Below are positions 41,764 through 49,981 of a stretch of DNA of 64,000 nt, in pieces. The stretch lies in assembly GCA_965232285.1 (NCBI GenBank), contig CBDDPL010000004.1, positions 3,534,001 to 3,598,000 of the forward strand, given 5' to 3'. Position numbers and translations under genes: made by a program. Under the pieces are notes generated by a model that was not told where the DNA came from, ran no database searches, and saw only the letters and a list, made by a program, of their open reading frames with translations. This DNA is from Denitrobaculum sp965232285 (lineage in GTDB: Bacteria > Pseudomonadota > Alphaproteobacteria > Kiloniellales > Kiloniellaceae). Numbering within the stretch: the first letter of the stretch is position 1; each line of letters starts with the position of its first letter.

Positions 41764-42825
41764 ATGTCCTCACAGACCGAAGCCGTGCGCCGTCTCGGCA
41801 TAGACTATCCCATTATTCAAGGACCGTTCGGCGGCGGGATCTCGACAGTCGAGCTGCTATCCACGGTCTCGAACCGCGGCGGCCTGGGCTCCTACGGCGC
41901 ACACATCCTCGCACCGGAAGAAATCGAAGAGCTCGCTGGCGAGATCAGGACTACAACCTCGGCTCCTTTCGCTCTGAACCTCTGGGTTTCGGATCACGAC
42001 CCGGGGGGCGCGCATCTCAGCCAGGAAGACTTCGACCGCTACTACCCGCTTTTCGAACCCTACTTTGACGAACTCGGCCTGGAAAAGCCGGCACGGCCGG
42101 AGCTCTATCACCACCGCTTCGAAGAACAAGCCGAGGCCTTGCTGGAAGCGCGTCCACCGGTCTTTTCCTTCGTCTTTGGCGTCCCCTCGGCCCAAATTCT
42201 CGCCGAGTGCAAACGGCGTAACATTCTGACGGCAGGCGCGGCCACCACCATCGCCGAGGCCGAGGCGCTGGAGGACGCCGGTGTGGATCTGATCGTCGCC
42301 ACCGGTTTCGAAGCCGGTGGCCACCGTCCCTCCTTTCTGGCCCGCGCCGAAGACTCGCTGTTCGGCACACTCGCGCTGACGCAGATCGTTTCCCGCAAGG
42401 TCAGAACACCTGTTATCGCGGCGGGTGGAATTGCTGACGGCGGCGGCCTTCGGGGCGCACTGGCGCTCGGTGCCCAGGCGGCACAGATCGGCACCGCCTT
42501 TCTGGCCTGCCGGGAGTCTGGCACGACCGATGCGCACCGCGCGCTGCTGCTGGGTGAGACTGTTCTGGAGACAACGCTATCGCGTTCCTTCACGGGACGC
42601 CTGGCCCGCGTGATTCCGAACCGGCTCTACGAGGAGTTTCTCCCCAAAGCGGACCAGCTCCCGCCCTTCCCGGTGCAGGGCTGGTTCGTCTCGAAGATCA
42701 AAGCCGCCGCCATGGCCGCCAACCGGAGCGACCTGATCACCCTCTACAGCGGCCAGATCGCTCCCAACCTTCGTCACCGGAGCGCCGCCGATCTAATGGA
42801 CGCTCTGATCCAGGATATCGCCTGA
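41764..42825 (+). CDS. Nitronate monooxygenase family protein
   Basis: 353 residues, a second member of this family in the window. FMN barrel motifs are YPIIQGPFGGGISTVELLSTVSNRGGLGSYGA, ATGFEAGGHRPSFL and PVIAAGGIADGGGLRGALALGAQAAQIGTAFLA. It probably oxidises nitronates or a related reactive compound. Regulated with the GST by the divergent HxlR protein. ATG is preceded by AAGGGAACGGAATC. Confidence 0.86.
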   Translation: MSSQTEAVRRLGIDYPIIQGPFGGGISTVELLSTVSNRGGLGSYGAHILAPEEIEELAGEIRTTTSAPFALNLWVSDHDPGGAHLSQEDFDRYYPLFEPYFDELGLEKPARPELYHHRFEEQAEALLEARPPVFSFVFGVPSAQILAECKRRNILTAGAATTIAEAEALEDAGVDLIVATGFEAGGHRPSFLARAEDSLFGTLALTQIVSRKVRTPVIAAGGIADGGGLRGALALGAQAAQIGTAFLACRESGTTDAHRALLLGETVLETTLSRSFTGRLARVIPNRLYEEFLPKADQLPPFPVQGWFVSKIKAAAMAANRSDLITLYSGQIAPNLRHRSAADLMDALIQDIA

Positions 42826-42876
42826 CGGTTCCGGCCGCAGCGAGGTCCTTCTCTCACCAACCCAGGAGACTTAATG

Positions 42877-43485
42877 ATGAAACTCTACTACAAGCCCGGC
42901 GCCTGCTCCCTTTCCCCGCATATCGTTCTGCGCGAATCCGGGTTCGATTTCGAGATCGAGCAGGTCGACACCGATACGAAGAAAACCGCGAGCGGCGCCG
43001 ACTTCACCAAGATCAATCCCAAGGGCTACGTCCCCGCCCTGGAACTGGACAACGGCGAGGTTCTCACCGAAGGCGCCGCGATCGTTCAATACATCGCGGA
43101 CCAAAAGGTCAGCGCCGGTCTGGCGCCCGCCGCGGGAACCGTAGAACGGGCCCGCATGCAGGAGCACCTGAACTACGTGGCGTCCGAGTTCCACAAAGCC
43201 TTCGGTCCGCTCTTTACGCCGGGTGCCAGCGAAGCGGAACAGGACGCCGCAAAGACAAACATCAATCGCCGTCTCGACTATCTCGAGAGCCTTTTCGCCG
43301 ACGGACGAAGCTACCTGCTGGGTGACAAATTCTCCGTGGCCGATGCCTACCTCTTCGTCGTGACCTCCTGGGCCAGGTTCAAGGAAATCGACCTCTCCGC
43401 CTACCCAAAGGTAAACGCCTTCTTTGAGCGCGTGGCTGCGCGTTCGAAAGTCCAGGAAGCTCTGAAAGCGGAGGGCATCGCGTAA
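42877..43485 (+). CDS. Glutathione S-transferase, beta class (GstA-like)
   Basis: 202 residues from the second of two tandem ATGs, which places Cys at residue 10 (MKLYYKPGACSLSPHI), the diagnostic catalytic Cys of beta-class GSTs. The thioredoxin-fold N-terminal domain contains NPKGYVPALELDNGEVLTEGAAI; the helical C-terminal domain contains the capping motif SVADAYLFV. It conjugates glutathione to electrophiles. It lies 50 bases after the monooxygenase. Confidence 0.92.
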   Translation: MKLYYKPGACSLSPHIVLRESGFDFEIEQVDTDTKKTASGADFTKINPKGYVPALELDNGEVLTEGAAIVQYIADQKVSAGLAPAAGTVERARMQEHLNYVASEFHKAFGPLFTPGASEAEQDAAKTNINRRLDYLESLFADGRSYLLGDKFSVADAYLFVVTSWARFKEIDLSAYPKVNAFFERVAARSKVQEALKAEGIA

Positions 43486-43499
43486 CCTCGTCCACCATA

Positions 43500-43533
43500 G
43501 ATTCCTCGCGCGGCGATTGACGCGCGGGGAATC
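43500..43533 (+). terminator. Hairpin after the GST gene
   Basis: GATTCCTCGCGCG (43500-43512) pairs with 43521-43533 over 13 bp with one T-G wobble and an 8-base loop. No T run follows, so the stop may be Rho-dependent or the hairpin may only protect the 3' end. Confidence 0.6.
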
Positions 43534-43988
43534 GCTCTCCAGCTTTGATTCAGAAGGACCAGCCTCACACAGACCGACGCATTTCTATGTCGGCAATACT
43601 ATTCGATGGAAAATGGCTTCGCGTTGTTTCAGAAGCCTCGAAACTCTTCTCATTCATTTGATACAGCCAGGCCTCGCACAGGCAGCTTCTTGCTCCGCGA
43701 CGCCAAGGCACCCAATCCTGCATGTGCGTGTTTTTTCTCACGAGAATCTTGCAAAAGTGCATGACCATCATGCGGTTGTACGGGTTCTCATCCTGATAGA
43801 ACATTCGTATGTTAGCGAACGAATATGATGTCATCGATTGAGATTTGCCGGTGCTTTAGCCCTGGCCCGTTACCCACGAAATCGCAACCGTAAGTCTCGC
43901 ATCCTCGATGCCTTTAATTTGATTTCGACGCGCCTTTTGGCCGTCGCGTTTCATCGACCAATTCCTGGAACCAAAATCTGGACGCTCC
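43534..43988. other. Low-GC region upstream of the lanthipeptide-like genes
   Basis: About 455 bases, visibly poorer in G and C than the surrounding genes. Short open frames occur on both strands (for example an 89-codon frame on the minus strand, 43565-43834), but none has a ribosome-binding site or a family I know. It probably contains the promoter of the kinase/cyclase operon and may be a seam of acquired DNA. Confidence 0.5.
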
Positions 43989-45092
43989 ATGCTGAACGAA
44001 GACCGACTCGTAGGCTACCTCCTCGCCCAAGAACTCATATCGCCTGAAACCATCGTCGCCAGCGATCTCGCCATACACAACGTCTCCAGGCGCAACAACA
44101 ACTTCAAGGTTCTGAGCGAGCACGGCCCCTGCCTGATGCTGAAACAGGGGGGTGAGAAAGGGGCCGGCCCCGGCACCCTCGCGCACGAAGCCGCCGCCTA
44201 TCATTTTCTTGCCGCGCCCGGCGCATCGGCACTGCACCGCTTTGTGCCGAGGCTTCACAACTACGATCCGGGCGAGAACATGCTCGTTCTCGAGTTGACG
44301 GAGAACGCCGAGAACCTGCGCAGCAGACAGATTGAGAAGCGGAGCTTTTCGCTGATCCTGGCGCGCCGCATCGGCGAAGCTCTCGGCATACTCCATTCGC
44401 CCGATCTCCTACGGCGCGCTGGCGGTTTCGAAGCGCCCTACGAGCCCTCCATATTCTCGCTGATCCAGCCCGACGCGAAGATCTTCCATGAGATCAGCAG
44501 CGCCAACCTCAGCCTCTTCAAGACCATCCAGGCTTACCCGGCGTTTCGTCAGCACCTGGGGGAACTCAAAGATAGCTGGAGCGACGAGTCCTTCGTCCAT
44601 GGCGACTTTAAATGGGATAACTGCATCGCTTTTGCCGGCGAAGGCTCGTCGCGGGCGACACGGCTGCGGATCGTCGACTGGGAGTTTGCGGGAACCGGCG
44701 ACCGGGCATGGGATGTGGGATCGGTCTTCAGCGACTACCTGACCACCTGGCTGATGTCGATTCCGCTGGTGGGCGACAGCACGCCCAAGCGATGGGTCGA
44801 GCTGGCGGCCTTCCCGCTCGAGGTCATGCAGCCCGCCATCGCGGCCTTTTGGACCTCCTATCTTCGACATGCGGAGCTGACGAACGACGTTGCCGGCCCG
44901 CTGCTGGCCAAATCCGTTCGCTTCTGCGCGGCGCGGCTACTCCAGACCGCTTACGAGTATCTGCATGAATCCATCACCATCACGGGCAACATCTACTGCT
45001 TTCTCCAGTTGGCGCTGAACATGCTGGAGCGGCCGGAGGATGCGAGCGTGCACCTGCTGGGCCTGCCAGAATATCGGGTGAGTGGACAATGA
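43989..45092 (+). CDS. APH-fold kinase of a class V-like lanthipeptide system (LanK-type)
   Basis: 367 residues. The aminoglycoside phosphotransferase/choline kinase fold shows as nucleotide-binding Lys52 with Glu67, the catalytic loop FVHGDFKWDN (H204, D206, N211), and the metal-binding IVDWEFAGTGDRAWDVGS (D230). The fold alone would suggest antibiotic resistance. However, the start of the next gene overlaps its stop by four bases, and that gene encodes a HopA1-lyase/LanC-cyclase fusion. In class V lanthipeptide synthetases a separate APH-like kinase phosphorylates Ser/Thr of the precursor before a HopA1-like lyase removes phosphate. That role is the best reading here, inferred from context. 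Confidence 0.78.
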   Translation: MLNEDRLVGYLLAQELISPETIVASDLAIHNVSRRNNNFKVLSEHGPCLMLKQGGEKGAGPGTLAHEAAAYHFLAAPGASALHRFVPRLHNYDPGENMLVLELTENAENLRSRQIEKRSFSLILARRIGEALGILHSPDLLRRAGGFEAPYEPSIFSLIQPDAKIFHEISSANLSLFKTIQAYPAFRQHLGELKDSWSDESFVHGDFKWDNCIAFAGEGSSRATRLRIVDWEFAGTGDRAWDVGSVFSDYLTTWLMSIPLVGDSTPKRWVELAAFPLEVMQPAIAAFWTSYLRHAELTNDVAGPLLAKSVRFCAARLLQTAYEYLHESITITGNIYCFLQLALNMLERPEDASVHLLGLPEYRVSGQ

Positions 45093-47410
45093 CACAGTAC
45101 CGACAACAGATCGAAGCCGCCGCAAACGCGGTGCAGATTCAATCGCCGACAGGCTATTCCTGGTTTGGGAAAGCCAGCGAAAAGCTACCGGCCTCCATCA
45201 CGCGGAATCTGAACGAGCAGACCGCCAGAAGCATTCTTCTCTATTCGCTTCACATGAAGCTCTATCGGGACTTCTACACCCGGGGCTTCGCCTCGCCCGA
45301 GGTTCGTGAAGCAGGGCAGGCAATCGCGGATCTGGGACCCGGCGGCTTCGTTCAGAGCCTGGAAGAGTCCAATTCCGGTCGGGGGCATTGGGAAAACGGC
45401 TGGACATGCCTTGAGCAGCAGGACGATGCCTGGCTCATTGAAAAGGACGGCCTGACACTGCGGGCGCTCGAGGCGCATTGCCGCGTGACGGACAAGGGCG
45501 GCAAAACCGACAACGTGAAACTGCGGCTCCCCAAGGGCCTCCTTGCCATGTCGCCGGGATACTACCTGGCACTGGGCGACGCGCCCTTCGTAAAGGCTGC
45601 GCCCGATCTGCGCATATACTGGAACCTGCATGCCGCCGGCGCCGCGAAGCTTCTGGAGATCGCCACCGAACGCCTGAACGGCGCGAACATACCCTTCCGC
45701 CTCAAGGTCCTGAACGAACCCTCCCGTTACAACCGCTGTGATTCGGGCGTGCTTTACGTTTCACAGGGCGACTTCCCGCGCCTTGAGCTTGAGCAAATTT
45801 ATCGTGCACTCGACGGCCATCTGAAAAGCGACGTCCCAGCCTTCACCAAACGCCTCGCCCCCGGCTGCGCGCTCGCCGAGGACCCAGGGGATGGAAACAG
45901 CTTTGGCCTGCACCGCTGCGAATTGATGGCCAAGGGCCTGATCCACGCCTTCGAGACCGGTGCGACGACACTGGAGGAGCGCACAGCCGCCGTGCTGGAT
46001 GCCTTCTCGACCGCGGGCCTCTCCTGCGACCAGCCCTTCCTCAATGCCAAGTCCGAAGACCGTTATCACTTCCGACACACCGCGAAAGAACCGGCAAAAG
46101 CACAGCCGCACAAAGCCGTCGAGCCGGCTCTCAGAGTGACCACGCAGAGCCTGCTCGAAACCGCTGAGGCCATCGGCACGCGTATCTCTCAGCAGGCGGT
46201 TCGGCACGAAGGCCTGTGCAACTGGGTCGGCGCGATAGCGCCTGCCAAAGATCAGGGCGCGGTGACTGCGTCCTATAAAGCCCTTGGGCCGGATCTCTAC
46301 GGTGGCACCGCGGGTATCGCCCTGTTCCTGTCGGAACTCCATCGCGCGACGGGCTCCGCCGAATATCGCGAGCTTGCGCTCCGCTCCATTCGTCACGCGC
46401 TGACCTACACCGACATCATCGCGCCCAAAGAGCGTCTGAGCCTGCATCTCGGCTGGATCGGCATCGCCTATGCGGCAACTTACGTCGGCCATCAACTCGA
46501 CGAGCCGTCTCTCGTCACCTCGGCCCGTGCGCTTCTGGTGCGCGACTGGGCCGATGTGGCGGACGAGCGGGAAAACGATCTGCTGGCGGGCCGCGCCGGT
46601 TCCATTGCCGGCCTGCTGGCGCTCCATCGGCTGCTCGGCGACGAGCAACTTCTGGATCGGGCCGGGCAACTGGGACAGGAACTCCTGCGCAGGGCGGAAG
46701 GCGATCCGGAGACCGGCCTCTCCTGGCCGTCCCCTCTGTTCCCGAAACAGCCAAACCTGCTTGGCTTTTCGCACGGCGTCTCGGGTATCTCCTGCGCCCT
46801 GGCAGAGCTTTGGAAGGCCACCGGCCAGGACGCCTATCGGGACACGGCTTTGCAGGGTTTCGCCCATGAGCGCCGCTGGTATCAGAATAAGGACCAGAAC
46901 TGGCCCGACCTGCGCGAACTCAAACGCGGTACCTGCTGTAACGCCGGGTCGCTCCCCACCACGACCTTCTGGTGTCATGGCGCAACCGGCGTCGCCCTCG
47001 CGCGGCTCCGGTGCGCCGAACTCCTGAACGACCCCCGTCTCATGGAAGAGGCCGCGGTCGCTCTCTCCACCACGAAACGCGTGACCGAAGACTGGCTGCG
47101 CGGCACCCGCGGCGACTTCAGCCTCTGCCACGGCCTCGCGGGAAATGCCGACAGCCTGCTTCAGGCGGCGCGCCAGGATCGCGGTTTTGAAAAATACCTG
47201 CAGACCGTCGACGCCGTCACAGCGATGGGAAGCAGCGCGCATGGTCACAGCGACCGCTCCTGGCCCTGCGGCACCGGGACCGGAGAAACACCGGCGCTCA
47301 TGCTGGGACTGGCCGGCATCGGCCAGCTCTATCTGCGCCGCCTGGATCCCGATCTTCCCTCCGTCCTGCTCCTCGAACCCGAAGCCATCGGCGCGCGTCT
47401 GCTGACCTAG
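45089..47410 (+). CDS. HopA1-like lyase fused to LanC cyclase (lanthipeptide synthetase component)
   Basis: 773 residues, two catalytic modules in one chain. Residues about 155-295 match the T3SS effector HopA1 family used as phosphothreonine lyase in class V lanthipeptides: LRIYWNLHAAG, FRLKVLNEPSRYNRCDSGVLYV, LAPGCALAEDPGDGNSFGLHRCEL. Residues about 400-755 are a LanC alpha toroid: LYGGTAGIALFL, GFSHGVSGI (H562), the zinc ligand C629 in FWCHGATG, and C680-H681 in LCHGLAGN. The full LanC catalytic set is therefore kept. It would convert phosphorylated Ser/Thr to dehydro residues and add Cys thiols to them. Translationally coupled to the kinase; the presumed substrate is encoded 130 bases downstream. 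Confidence 0.85.
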   Translation: MTQYRQQIEAAANAVQIQSPTGYSWFGKASEKLPASITRNLNEQTARSILLYSLHMKLYRDFYTRGFASPEVREAGQAIADLGPGGFVQSLEESNSGRGHWENGWTCLEQQDDAWLIEKDGLTLRALEAHCRVTDKGGKTDNVKLRLPKGLLAMSPGYYLALGDAPFVKAAPDLRIYWNLHAAGAAKLLEIATERLNGANIPFRLKVLNEPSRYNRCDSGVLYVSQGDFPRLELEQIYRALDGHLKSDVPAFTKRLAPGCALAEDPGDGNSFGLHRCELMAKGLIHAFETGATTLEERTAAVLDAFSTAGLSCDQPFLNAKSEDRYHFRHTAKEPAKAQPHKAVEPALRVTTQSLLETAEAIGTRISQQAVRHEGLCNWVGAIAPAKDQGAVTASYKALGPDLYGGTAGIALFLSELHRATGSAEYRELALRSIRHALTYTDIIAPKERLSLHLGWIGIAYAATYVGHQLDEPSLVTSARALLVRDWADVADERENDLLAGRAGSIAGLLALHRLLGDEQLLDRAGQLGQELLRRAEGDPETGLSWPSPLFPKQPNLLGFSHGVSGISCALAELWKATGQDAYRDTALQGFAHERRWYQNKDQNWPDLRELKRGTCCNAGSLPTTTFWCHGATGVALARLRCAELLNDPRLMEEAAVALSTTKRVTEDWLRGTRGDFSLCHGLAGNADSLLQAARQDRGFEKYLQTVDAVTAMGSSAHGHSDRSWPCGTGTGETPALMLGLAGIGQLYLRRLDPDLPSVLLLEPEAIGARLLT

Positions 47411-47539
47411 CAGACGCTCTTAAGACTGTCCTTAAATTCAAAAAGGAGGGGTGCCCCGCAAAACAAAACCAAGCTGATTTTGCCGCAACTTCCGTTGCGA
47501 CTCCATTTTCATCCAAAACGATTTTGAAAGGTATCTGTC

Positions 47540-48088
47540 ATGCCGAAGAAACGAGCCGTGAGTAAGAAAACCACCATTAGGAACACGCCCGAAAGACGGG
47601 TGCTGGTGGAAGACGAAATGGTCCAGCATCTGGCACCGGACAACGTCAAAGATTCCAACGCCGTGATGCTGACGGGCTTTCTGAGCCGCGGCGCCAAGAA
47701 AGATCGCTGGCGGCTTTACCGGGCGCCGGAAATGCGCGACTTCGTCGAGTTTGACGAAAAGGACATTCTGCATACTCACAAAACCACCTCGGAGATGGTC
47801 CCGGGGACCGGCAGTGTCGTCTGGCTGCGCTCCGATTCAAAGCTCGCGCACCACGCTTCGTCCTCACGGAAAGTCGCGGCGGAGTTTCTGAGTGGCGACA
47901 TCGTCGATGACAATGGCGTGGGTGCGGCCGACTCTTTCGTCGACCCGGGCGGCCAGACGGCCATTACCTGGACCATCACGGTGACGGTCACCGTCACTCT
48001 CACCACGACACTGATCCCGCGCCCGAAGTGCGATCATACGCATCCGCACCCGGATTCGGCGCAGAGCAAATGCCTCTGCCCGGACTAA
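47540..48088 (+). CDS. Putative lanthipeptide precursor with long leader
   Basis: 182 residues, ATG with GAAAGG 7-8 bases upstream. Residues 1-135 would be leader; 45-105 (GFLSRGAKKDRWRLYRAP, VEFDEKDILH, GSVVWLRSDSKLAHH) look like a small folded domain. After DPGGQ comes a core-like tail (about 140-182; bases 47957-48085). It has an alternating tract WTITVTVTVTLTTTL, then PRPKCDHTHPHP and SAQSKCLCPD, giving 11 Thr, 2 Ser and 3 Cys (164, 178, 180). Dehydration and Cys addition by the upstream kinase/lyase/cyclase would give lanthionine rings. The tract has no other obvious purpose in a soluble protein. The GG at 137-138 is a possible cleavage site. No protease or exporter gene adjoins. Confidence 0.72.
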   Translation: MPKKRAVSKKTTIRNTPERRVLVEDEMVQHLAPDNVKDSNAVMLTGFLSRGAKKDRWRLYRAPEMRDFVEFDEKDILHTHKTTSEMVPGTGSVVWLRSDSKLAHHASSSRKVAAEFLSGDIVDDNGVGAADSFVDPGGQTAITWTITVTVTVTLTTTLIPRPKCDHTHPHPDSAQSKCLCPD

Positions 48089-48204
48089 GAACCGGTTCCC
48101 TTCACGGGATAAGATGAAACAGATTCCGGTCTAAACCCGGGTCGGATGAATGCGCTCCTGGCGATCCATGCGACCCGGTGGGCCTACCCTAACAGACCAA
48201 ACGG

Positions 48205-49842
48205 CTAGGCCGCCGCGCCCATGCGGCGGTCTTCCCGGATCATCTCGGAAGCCTTCTCGGCGATCATGATGGTCGGCGAGTTGGTATTGCCGCTGGTGAT
48301 GGTCGGCATGATCGAAGCGTCGACGACCCGCAGGCCTTCCATCCCACGCACCCGGAGCCGCTCGTCGACCACGGCCATGGGGTCGCTGCCCATCTTGCAG
48401 GTGCCCACCGGATGAAAGATTGTGGTCGCGATATCGCCAGCGGCAACGGCCAAAGCCTCTTCGTCAGCTATATGCGTACCCGGCTTGAACTCTTCCGGCG
48501 AAAACGGTGCCAGGGCCGGCTGGGCGCAGATCTTGCGAGTCAGCAGAATGGCTTGCGCCGCCACCTTGCGATCCGCTGGTGCCGAGAGATAGTTCGGCCG
48601 GATTGCCGGCTGCACCCGCGGATCCGACGATTTGATATGGATCGAGCCGCGGCTCTCCGGCCGCAGGTTGCAGACGCTCGCGGTAAAGGCCGGAAAGGGA
48701 TGCAGCGGCTCGCCGAACTTATCCAGGCTGAGCGGCTGCACATGGTACTCCAGGTTTGGTGTCTCCCGGCTTTCGTCCGACTTGGCGAAGGCGCCCAACT
48801 GGCTCGGCGCCATGGTCAGCGGCCCGGTCTTGAACAGCATATACTCCAGGCCCATGCCGACCTTGCCGATCAGGCTGTTGGCCCGTTCGTTGAGGGTCTT
48901 GACGTTCTGCACCTTGAAGACCGTGCGCACCTGCAGGTGATCCTGCAGGTTCTCACCAACCCCCGGCAACTCGTGCTTCACCTCGATCCCGAACTGGCTG
49001 AGCACCGTCCCCGGCCCGATGCCGGAAAGCTGCAGCAGTTGCGGCGAGCCGACCGCGCCGGTGGCCAGGATCACCTCGCCCCGGGCCTTCGCCTTGCTCA
49101 GCACCTCCTTATGCCAGAACTCCACGCCACTGGCGCGTCGTCCGTCCAAGGTGAGTTGCTTCGCCTGCGCGTGGGTGAGCACCGTCAGGTTCGGCCGCTC
49201 CATGGCCGGCCGCAGGAAAGCCTTGGCGGTGTTCCAGCGCACACCCTTGCGCTGGTTTACCTGAAAGTAGCCGCAGCCTTCGTTGTCGCCGCGGTTGAAG
49301 TCGTCGGTCTTCGGGATGCCCGCCTGATGCGCGGCCTCCTGAAAGGCATCCAGAATATCCCAGGACAGGCGCTGCTGCTCGACCCGCCATTCGCCGCCGC
49401 TGCCGTGCAGATCGTCGGCGCCGCGCGCCTGATCCTCGGAGCGCTTGAAAACCGGCAGGACATCGTCCCAGCCCCAGCCGACATTGCCGAGCTGCCGCCA
49501 CTGGTCGTAGTCCTGCGCCTGGCCGCGCATGTAGATCATGCCGTTGATGGAGGAGCAGCCGCCCAGGACCTTGCCGCGCGGATAGGCCAGTGCGCGGCCG
49601 TTCAGGCCCGGTTCTTCCTCGGTCTGGAAGCACCAGTCGGTGCGCGGGTTGCCCATGCAGTAGAGGTAGCCGACCGGGATATGGATCCAGAGATAGTCGT
49701 CCTTGCCGCCGGCCTCAAGCAGCAGGACGGAAACATCCGGATCCGCCGAAAGACGGTTGGCCAGAACGCAGCCGGCGCTCCCCGCGCCGACGACGATGTA
49801 ATCGAATTCACCGACGTCCTTGCTATCACTCGCTTGCGCCAC
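48205..49842 (-). CDS. GMC-family oxidoreductase (choline/alcohol dehydrogenase-like)
   Basis: 545 residues. FAD motif DYIVVGAGSAGCVLANRLS, GMC signature 1 GRALAYPRGKVLGGCSSING, signature 2 ATGAVGSPQLLQLSGIG, and the catalytic His/Asn pair in FHPVGTCKMG and TSGNTNSPT. It oxidises an alcohol with electrons passed to a quinone. It follows the TRAP/DAO operon on the same strand after a terminator-like hairpin, so co-regulation is possible but not shown. Confidence 0.9.
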   Translation of the reverse strand: MAQASDSKDVGEFDYIVVGAGSAGCVLANRLSADPDVSVLLLEAGGKDDYLWIHIPVGYLYCMGNPRTDWCFQTEEEPGLNGRALAYPRGKVLGGCSSINGMIYMRGQAQDYDQWRQLGNVGWGWDDVLPVFKRSEDQARGADDLHGSGGEWRVEQQRLSWDILDAFQEAAHQAGIPKTDDFNRGDNEGCGYFQVNQRKGVRWNTAKAFLRPAMERPNLTVLTHAQAKQLTLDGRRASGVEFWHKEVLSKAKARGEVILATGAVGSPQLLQLSGIGPGTVLSQFGIEVKHELPGVGENLQDHLQVRTVFKVQNVKTLNERANSLIGKVGMGLEYMLFKTGPLTMAPSQLGAFAKSDESRETPNLEYHVQPLSLDKFGEPLHPFPAFTASVCNLRPESRGSIHIKSSDPRVQPAIRPNYLSAPADRKVAAQAILLTRKICAQPALAPFSPEEFKPGTHIADEEALAVAAGDIATTIFHPVGTCKMGSDPMAVVDERLRVRGMEGLRVVDASIMPTITSGNTNSPTIMIAEKASEMIREDRRMGAAA

Positions 49843-49925
49843 AACGCCCCCTGTCTTCGCCTTATTTTGCGCCGGATGATACCAAGCTCAGGTCCCTCCG
49901 AGCAAGGCACGCCACGAAAAGCGAA

Positions 49926-49954
49926 ACCGCCGCCATGAGCTGCATGACGGCGGT
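49926..49954 (-). terminator. Terminator downstream of the second TRAP operon
   Basis: ACCGCCG and CGGCGGT pair over seven bases, continued by CAT/ATG around a 7-base loop. On the minus strand it is followed by TTTCGCTTTTC; on the plus strand by CTTTTT. It begins 28 bases after the dctM stop. Confidence 0.78.
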
Positions 49955-49981
49955 CTTTTTAACGGTGATTTTCCCCGGTCG

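Noticed and set aside
43565..43834. 89-codon minus-strand frame in the low-GC block
   Set aside because: No ribosome-binding site and no recognised family; kept only as a possible remnant within the described intergenic region.
43989..45092. Aminoglycoside resistance phosphotransferase
   Set aside because: The fold fits, but the four-base overlap with a HopA1-LanC gene and the core-like tail protein make a precursor kinase more likely.
45761..47248. 495-codon open frame on the minus strand
   Set aside because: Mirror frame of the HopA1-LanC gene; low-complexity Arg/Gly/Gln-rich translation with no start signal.
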